DNA of 5,834 bases from Fidelibacterota bacterium REDSEA-S14_B6 (GTDB taxonomy: Bacteria > Fidelibacterota > Marinisomatia > Marinisomatales > S15-B10), in NCBI GenBank assembly GCA_001626655.1, contig LUOC01000033.1, positions 1 through 5,834 on the forward strand. The letters are read 5' to 3'. Made by a program: the position numbers and the translations under genes. The notes below the pieces were generated by a model. That model had not been told where the DNA came from. It saw nothing but the letters and a program-made list of their open reading frames with translations, and ran no database searches. This document shows, in pieces, positions 1 through 4,182 of this stretch (its first letter is position 1; every line of letters starts with the position of its first letter).

Positions 1-233
1 CTCAGCGATGGCAGGAGCATCTTCGCCTTGATGCGCATGAGGGTGGCGGCCATCACCATGAAATCCCCCGCCACACTGACATTGAGCGTCTGGAGCGCTT
101 CGAGGTAAGTGAGATATTCCTCGGTGACGGTGGAGATAGGTATGTCCATAATATCAATTTCATCCCGCCTGATGAAAAAGAGCAAAAGGTCGAGAGGACC
201 GGCGAAATTTTCGAGCTCAATCTGGTAGCTCAC
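1..233 (-). CDS. scpA: Segregation and condensation protein A (ScpA), N-terminal part
   Basis: ScpA is the kleisin subunit that, with ScpB, bridges the SMC dimer in the bacterial condensin that compacts and segregates the chromosome. Only the first 77 residues are in the window; the gene runs off the left edge. The visible part holds the family's conserved N-terminal blocks: FAGPLDLLL at residues 10-18, an acidic DEIDIMDIPIS stretch at about 24-34, and AGDFMVMAATLMRIKAKMLLP at 55-75 (the helix that packs on the SMC neck). The start is GTG at 231-233: an in-frame TAA lies five codons upstream and no ATG is available. A GGAG at 238-241 sits four bases upstream as ribosome binding site. The GTG overlaps the trpS stop in GTGA, suggesting translational coupling. 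scpB would be expected next, outside the window. Confidence 0.93.
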   Translation of the reverse strand, partial: MSYQIELENFAGPLDLLLFFIRRDEIDIMDIPISTVTEEYLTYLEALQTLNVSVAGDFMVMAATLMRIKAKMLLPSL

Positions 234-1213
234 TGATCTCCATACTTAAGGCCTGTTTTCTTCCGCACCGCCCTGAGGTACGGTTCGGCGGCAGCCCGCG
301 CCTTCTCCGCGCCGTCCTTCAAAATCTGTATCACAGTTTCAGTGTCTCCATACAAACCGGCGCGTCTCTCCCGGTAGGGCGCGAAAAACTCCCAGATAAC
401 GTCCACGAGTTCTTTCTTCACTTCAGAGTATTTCAGTCCCGGCGATTGGAACCGCGCCTCCAGCGCTGATCGCTCTGCTTCATTGAGGAACAGGGAATAG
501 ATCAAGAAGAGAGCGTTGTGCTCGGTCTCCTTCGGTTCGTCGGGCGGCGTGTTGTCGGTTACGATGCTCATCACCTTCTTGGCCAGAGAATCTTTGCCGC
601 CGAATATCTCGAGAGTGTTGTTGTAGGATTTGGACATTTTCTGGCCGTCGATGCCGGGGATCAGGCTAGTCGTCTCCGCAATGAGCGGCTCGGGGACGAC
701 GAACGTCTCACCGTAAAGAGAGTTGAACTTGATGGCGATGTCCCGGGCCATTTCAAGGTGCTGTTTCTGGTCCTTCCCCACAGGGACAACGTCCGTTCCG
801 AAGAGAAGGATATCGGCGGTCATAAGAACGGGATAGCTGAAGAGACCGTGATGGGCGGTCATCCCCCGGCTCACCTTGTCTTTGTACGAGGTCGCCCGCT
901 CAAGCATGCCGACGCTGGTGACATTGTTCAACACCCAAGTCAGCTCCGTCACTTCGGGAACATCGGATTGGACCCAGAATACCGACTTCTCGGGATCCAT
1001 CCCGAGCGAGAGAAAATCTGCTGCCGCTTCAACGGTATTCCGTGCAAGCGCCTCCCCGTCTGTCTGTGACGTGAGGGCGTGATAGTTGGGCAGGAAACAG
1101 AACAGTTCATTCTCGGCTTGAAGGTCGATCATCGGCTTCATCATGCCGAAATAGTTTCCGATGTGGAGATTTCCCGAGGGCTGTATCCCGCTGAGGACGC
1201 GTCTGTTTTTCAA
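230..1213 (-). CDS. trpS: Tryptophan--tRNA ligase (TrpRS)
   Basis: This cytoplasmic class I aminoacyl-tRNA synthetase charges tRNA-Trp with tryptophan using ATP. The 327-residue length is normal for bacterial TrpRS. Visible motifs, in order: the HIGH-type signature HIGN at residues 17-20 inside PSGNLHIGNYFG, the tryptophan-pocket stretch MTADILLF at 131-138, VPVGKDQKQHLEMARDIA at 143-160, and the ATP-binding KMSKS loop at 192-196. The C-terminal part (about 205-327) is the helical anticodon-recognition region. The start is TTG at 1211-1213: the first internal ATG is residue 24, past HIGN, so it would remove a catalytic motif. The TTG overlaps the HNH gene's TGA (TTGA), and the trpS TGA overlaps scpA's GTG. 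Only a weak GGGG precedes the start, so ribosomes finishing the HNH gene may supply most initiation. No frameshift or missing catalytic residue is seen. Confidence 0.97.
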   Translation of the reverse strand: MKNRRVLSGIQPSGNLHIGNYFGMMKPMIDLQAENELFCFLPNYHALTSQTDGEALARNTVEAAADFLSLGMDPEKSVFWVQSDVPEVTELTWVLNNVTSVGMLERATSYKDKVSRGMTAHHGLFSYPVLMTADILLFGTDVVPVGKDQKQHLEMARDIAIKFNSLYGETFVVPEPLIAETTSLIPGIDGQKMSKSYNNTLEIFGGKDSLAKKVMSIVTDNTPPDEPKETEHNALFLIYSLFLNEAERSALEARFQSPGLKYSEVKKELVDVIWEFFAPYRERRAGLYGDTETVIQILKDGAEKARAAAEPYLRAVRKKTGLKYGDQ

Positions 1214-1767
1214 GCGATGGCCCCAGATTTCATCGGTTCCATGTAGAGGTACGGCCGCCAGGCCGACTGCTCCCGCTTAATGAACTGCCGAATATAGTGA
1301 ATCCTAGTCGGCTTCTTCGGCCGGCGCATCAGCTTGGTGCCGGCTTCATCAGGTGAGCGGTTCCCCTTAGCGCGGTTGCAAGTGTGACAGCAGCAGACCA
1401 GGTTCTCCCAACTGTCGGGACCTCCTCGCTCCTTCGGGACGACGTGGTCAAGAGTCATGGGGACGCTCCGTCTTCCGCAGTATTGACACTGATGTCGATC
1501 CCGCTTCAAGATATTCTTTCTCGATAAGACAATGTTGCTCTCTTTGACTCGGACGAACCTGTCCAGCTTCACCACGCTGGGGAGCGGCATGGCGACCGAG
1601 GGCGAATGGACCATCTCTCTGTATTTCTCAATCACTTCGACCTTTCCGAGGTAAGCCAACGAGATTGCCCGCCGGGCCGAACAGACCAGCAGAGGGTGAT
1701 AGTTCTGGTTCAGAACCAGCACCTGCCGATTGAGGATCCCGTTCATATGTCTTTTCACTCTATCCAT
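1210..1767 (-). CDS. HNH endonuclease family protein
   Basis: A stand-alone HNH nuclease-fold protein of at most 185 residues. Its N-terminal half (about 8-75) contains LNRQVLVLNQNYHPLLVCSA, typical of a widespread family of small bacterial HNH proteins of unknown role. The HNH module spans about 94-141: zinc ligands C94/C97 (CQYC) and C127/C130 (CHTC), catalytic LDHVVP with D107-H108, GGPDSWENL with N122, and N131 in CNRAKGN in place of the third histidine (HNN type, common in the family). The C-terminus ends in WRPYLYME. The start is uncertain: ATG 1767 gives the longest form, but ATG 1746 (residue 8, MNGILNRQVLVLNQ) fits the usual start of relatives better; neither has a clear Shine-Dalgarno. 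It appears to be the first gene of the operon with trpS and scpA, overlapping trpS by four bases. It is probably active on DNA, but the substrate is unknown; it has no intron or restriction-modification neighbours. Confidence 0.9.
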   Translation of the reverse strand: MDRVKRHMNGILNRQVLVLNQNYHPLLVCSARRAISLAYLGKVEVIEKYREMVHSPSVAMPLPSVVKLDRFVRVKESNIVLSRKNILKRDRHQCQYCGRRSVPMTLDHVVPKERGGPDSWENLVCCCHTCNRAKGNRSPDEAGTKLMRRPKKPTRIHYIRQFIKREQSAWRPYLYMEPMKSGAIA

Positions 1768-1805
1768 TGCGCTAAGGTTCGTTACTGCTTCTGGCTAATT
1801 CTTGG

Positions 1806-1834
1806 AATTTATCTTGACCCTTAGAGCGAATCAA
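1806..1834 (-). promoter_or_regulatory. Candidate promoter for the HNH-trpS-scpA operon
   Basis: On the minus strand TTGATT (1834-1829, 4 of 6 to the sigma-70 -35 consensus) is followed after 17 bases by TAAATT (1811-1806, 4 of 6 to the -10). Transcription would start near 1799, leaving a leader of roughly 30-50 bases before either candidate HNH start. The spacing is ideal but the hexamers are weak, and promoter rules in FCB-group bacteria differ from the E. coli consensus. Confidence 0.3.
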
Positions 1835-1842
1835 GGTAAAAG
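1814..1842 (+). promoter_or_regulatory. Candidate promoter for the riboswitch-btuB transcript
   Basis: TTGACC (1814-1819, 5 of 6 to the -35 consensus) is followed after 17 bases by TAAAAG (1837-1842, 4 of 6 to the -10). The predicted start is near 1849, about ten bases before the outer stem of the cobalamin riboswitch begins. That placement is where such a promoter should be. It overlaps almost completely the candidate promoter for the opposite operon. Confidence 0.4.
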
Positions 1843-1859
1843 CCTTTGCTTCCCGACGA

Positions 1860-2054
1860 GAGAAACTGTAGTTTCACACCGGTTTGACAGTTTGATTGCG
1901 GCAGGGAAACCCGTGAGATTCGGGTGCAGCCCCGCTACTGTGAGCGCCGAGTCCGCTCCACTCCTCAGGAGAGCCACTGTTCGCCCAAGGCGGATGGGAA
2001 GGCGGAGCGTTACGGTGAAGCGCAAGTCAGGATATCTGCCGTATTCAGTTTCTC
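1860..2054 (+). promoter_or_regulatory. Cobalamin (vitamin B12) riboswitch
   Basis: An mRNA leader aptamer that binds a cobalamin and lowers expression of B12 uptake or synthesis genes. Conserved blocks appear in family order: GGGAA (1904-1908); a CCCG/CGGG hairpin (1910-1913 with 1921-1924) containing GTG; AGCCCCGCTACTGTGA (1928-1943); GCCACTG (1973-1979); hairpin TTCGCC-CAA-GGCGGA (1980-1994); GGGAAGGC (1996-2003); and the B12 box AGTCAGGATATCTGCC (2025-2040). The outer closing stem is GAGAAACTG (1860-1868) with CAGTTTCTC (2046-2054), nine perfect pairs, plus GGT (1881-1883) facing GCC (2038-2040). It sits directly upstream of a BtuB-like receptor, the classic target. There is no hairpin with a U-tract before the gene, so translational rather than transcriptional control is inferred. 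The adenosyl- versus methyl/hydroxocobalamin preference cannot be read by eye. Confidence 0.95.
1862..1875. repeat. Perfect 14-bp inverted repeat with 2-bp centre
   Basis: GAAACT-GT-AGTTTC has six-base arms. It lies just after the predicted btuB transcription start, and its left half is also the 5' strand of the proposed outer riboswitch stem. As RNA the two-base centre is too short for the whole arms to pair. As DNA it has the look of a small dimeric-repressor site. It may simply be a by-product of the riboswitch stem, since AGTTTC recurs at 2047-2052. Confidence 0.35.
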
Positions 2055-2094
2055 GATTCTGTCAATGACAGAGATCACTTTCGAGGGAAAGGAG
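2046..2094 (+). promoter_or_regulatory. Riboswitch expression platform with alternative hairpins
   Basis: The stretch between the B12 box and the btuB start can fold in competing ways. Bases 2046-2054 (CAGTTTCTC) close the riboswitch outer stem, but 2049-2056 (TTTCTCGA) can instead pair with TCGAGGGA at 2081-2088 (eight pairs including two G-U). If that second pairing is absent, CTTTC (2078-2082) can pair with GAAAG (2087-2091) around a GAGG loop, burying the front of the Shine-Dalgarno. A stable TCTGTC-AAT-GACAGA hairpin (2058-2072) fits either state. The pairings are seen in the sequence; the switching role is inferred. Confidence 0.5.
2088..2094 (+). promoter_or_regulatory. Strong Shine-Dalgarno that fixes the btuB start
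   Basis: AAAGGAG ends six bases before ATG 2101, followed immediately by a signal-peptide-like coding sequence. The same reading frame is open back to an ATG at 1924, but that ATG lies inside the conserved core of the riboswitch and has no ribosome binding site. Confidence 0.85.
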
Positions 2095-2100
2095 AGAACT

Positions 2101-4182
2101 ATGACACCTCGCTTTAATCTCACTCTATTCATAGGAATTGTCCCGCTTCTGTCGGCCCTCTGGGGGCAGGGAGCCGGCGACTTCATTTCAGGCCGCGTGA
2201 CCGACGAAGGCGGGACGGGCGTTCCGTATGCAAACATCTATCTGGAGAACGAAAGTGGTGGCACCACTTCGGACCGAGACGGACGTTTCCTTCTCGCCAC
2301 CGAAGGAGTCTCCGGCTCAAGAGTGATCATCGCACACTCCGCATTTGCGCCTGATACTCTGGACTTACGGACGGTGGAGGGAAAGGCAATTGAGATCAAA
2401 TTGGAGCGGAGGACGTATCGATTCGCTCCGGTGGTGATTTACGGAAACCTCTACGGCAAGGAGAGCCTGCAACTTCCTGTGAGTCATCGGGCTATCGATT
2501 TCGGCTCGGCGCCTTCCTCTGGGGTTGGAATAGGCGAAAAAGTTGACCGCTTCGGAATTCAGCTCCGGGATTACGGCGGTCCGGCGGGACTGAAAACTGT
2601 CTCATCGCCTACAGGCTATTCCGAACATATACTCATTCTTCTGGACGGTTTCGACCTCAATTCACCCCAGAACGGCGTGTTTGACCTCAGCTCCCTCCCC
2701 GTCGAGTTCTTCGCTCAGGGCGAACTGTACCCCGGCCAAGGGTCATCCCTTTACGGCTCCCACGCAGTGGGCGGAACAGTGAACCTCCTCCCGGCGAGGC
2801 CCGGAAATTTTCTGAAAGTTCGGTCAGGCTCCCTCGGCGATCGAGGTGTCAGCGGCGAGACATCACTCCGGCTTGGCAAGTCACATCTCTCTTTTTACGG
2901 CAATCAATTTGAATCTGAAGGCAATTACCGACAGAACAACAAGTTCGACCAGAATGCCGTGGGGGCGAAACTGAGGGCTCCCGATGTTGGGGGATGGAAC
3001 TTCAGTTCCCACCTCATAGCGACACAGACCGAACGGGGCATCCCCGGCTCGCTCACGTATCCATCGCCCAAAGCGCACAAGGAGAACGATGAGTTTCTCG
3101 CCATCCTGACCGGGAGGACAATCTCCCGGTTCGGGCATACCGAACTGATGGCCGGCGCTGTCAGTTCAGACGAACTGTTCGCCAATCCTGATTGGGCGAT
3201 GGAGTCGAGGCATCAGGTGAGGAACTGGCAGACACGCTTCCTCCATCGATTCGAAAGCGCCAGCAGGTTCACCAACACTCTGAGCTTGGAGCTGGCACGG
3301 ACTGATGTTAAGAGCGATAATGCCGGTGATCAGGCCGTGACCAAAGGCGCGGCCGGATTGCTGTCCCAATTGAGTTTTGGAAAGAGTGTCACCCTTTCTC
3401 CGAGCGCCCGAGTGGATTGGGATGATCATTCCCGTTCAACCGTCCTCACCGCAAACATGGCGCTCCTCTGGTCGCCGGCGGCGGGGCCGGTCCAGTCGGC
3501 GACGATCAGCAGCGGGACAAGTTATCGCGCGCCGACATTCAACGACCTGTTCTGGGAAGACCCCTCCGGATACACCAAAGGGAATCCTGACCTCGAGCCT
3601 GAAGAGGGCGTTTCAACAAATCTGAGTGTCAATCTGAAGCCGGTAATGGGTGACGTTGTTCAAGGGGCTGTGACCGCCGCTCACTATGCTGTCGACAATC
3701 TGATCCAGTGGGTTCCGGATGAGTCGTGGGTCTATTCGCCGCAGAATGTGCTGAAATCAGAGTCTACAGTTCTCGGACTGACGGCTTCACTAACTCCGGC
3801 AAGTCTGCCATTCAAGATTACGGTGGGAGTTGAGACGACGGAGAGTCAAGTCCTGACGGAAGGGGCGAACCGGGGGAAACAGCTTCTCTACGTTCCACCC
3901 TCGTCTCAATGGACCGACATTCAGCTCAAGCTCGGCAAGGTTCGGGGACACCTCAGTTACAGGAACCTCAACCGCCGCCGCTACAGTTACGGAGACGGCG
4001 CATTCCTTGACCCTTTCCAGCGGCTGGACGCTTCCGTTAGTGTTGATCTTCCGCTGAGAGGTTTTGCGGTCGCCATTGAGGGCGGGGCACGGAATGTGCT
4101 GGACGACCGCGAGCTGCAGTCGGTGTACGACTATCCTGAACCGGGCCGGACTATCTTTGTGACTGTGGGCCTCTCCCGTTAG
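2101..4182 (+). CDS. btuB: TonB-dependent outer-membrane receptor, probable cobalamin/corrinoid importer (BtuB-like)
   Basis: A 693-residue outer-membrane receptor expected to move cobalamin or related corrinoids into the periplasm using TonB energy. Residues 1 to about 25 form a signal peptide with hydrophobic core LFIGIVPLLSAL. Residues 28-101 are a carboxypeptidase-regulatory-like beta-sandwich (ISGRVTDEGGTGVPYANIYL, then TTSDRDGRFLL). APVVIYG (109-115) is a candidate TonB box. The plug spans about 120-232, with ILILLDGFDLNSPQNG and SSLYGSHAVGGTVNL. The barrel follows to the end, including the receptor hallmark SYRAPTFNDLFW (474-485) and KGNPDLEPEEG (493-503), and a BtuB-like end ARNVLDDRELQSVYDYPEPGR. 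Substrate assignment rests on the riboswitch; the fold alone would not distinguish B12 from siderophores. The start is set by AAAGGAG before ATG 2101. The last residue is Arg, not the usual terminal aromatic. The stop overlaps that of the converging gene. Confidence 0.9.
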   Translation: MTPRFNLTLFIGIVPLLSALWGQGAGDFISGRVTDEGGTGVPYANIYLENESGGTTSDRDGRFLLATEGVSGSRVIIAHSAFAPDTLDLRTVEGKAIEIKLERRTYRFAPVVIYGNLYGKESLQLPVSHRAIDFGSAPSSGVGIGEKVDRFGIQLRDYGGPAGLKTVSSPTGYSEHILILLDGFDLNSPQNGVFDLSSLPVEFFAQGELYPGQGSSLYGSHAVGGTVNLLPARPGNFLKVRSGSLGDRGVSGETSLRLGKSHLSFYGNQFESEGNYRQNNKFDQNAVGAKLRAPDVGGWNFSSHLIATQTERGIPGSLTYPSPKAHKENDEFLAILTGRTISRFGHTELMAGAVSSDELFANPDWAMESRHQVRNWQTRFLHRFESASRFTNTLSLELARTDVKSDNAGDQAVTKGAAGLLSQLSFGKSVTLSPSARVDWDDHSRSTVLTANMALLWSPAAGPVQSATISSGTSYRAPTFNDLFWEDPSGYTKGNPDLEPEEGVSTNLSVNLKPVMGDVVQGAVTAAHYAVDNLIQWVPDESWVYSPQNVLKSESTVLGLTASLTPASLPFKITVGVETTESQVLTEGANRGKQLLYVPPSSQWTDIQLKLGKVRGHLSYRNLNRRRYSYGDGAFLDPFQRLDASVSVDLPLRGFAVAIEGGARNVLDDRELQSVYDYPEPGRTIFVTVGLSR

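Noticed and set aside
518..1082. Open frames antisense to trpS (183 and 68 codons)
   Set aside because: trpS is unambiguous from its motifs; these are mirror frames with no start signal or recognisable domain.
1802..2068. Small open frames across the divergent control region (1802-2068 plus, 1831-2025 minus)
   Set aside because: Both overlap the riboswitch, are Arg-rich or low in protein-like character, and lack ribosome binding sites.
2046..2090. Rho-independent terminator as the riboswitch output
   Set aside because: The hairpins here are followed by GAGGGAAAGGAG rather than a U-run, so transcription termination is not supported.
1924..2100. In-frame N-terminal extension of the receptor gene from ATG 1924 (59 more residues)
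   Set aside because: It lies in the conserved core of the riboswitch, has no ribosome binding site, and would put a charged stretch ahead of the signal peptide. ATG 2101 has AAAGGAG at the right distance.
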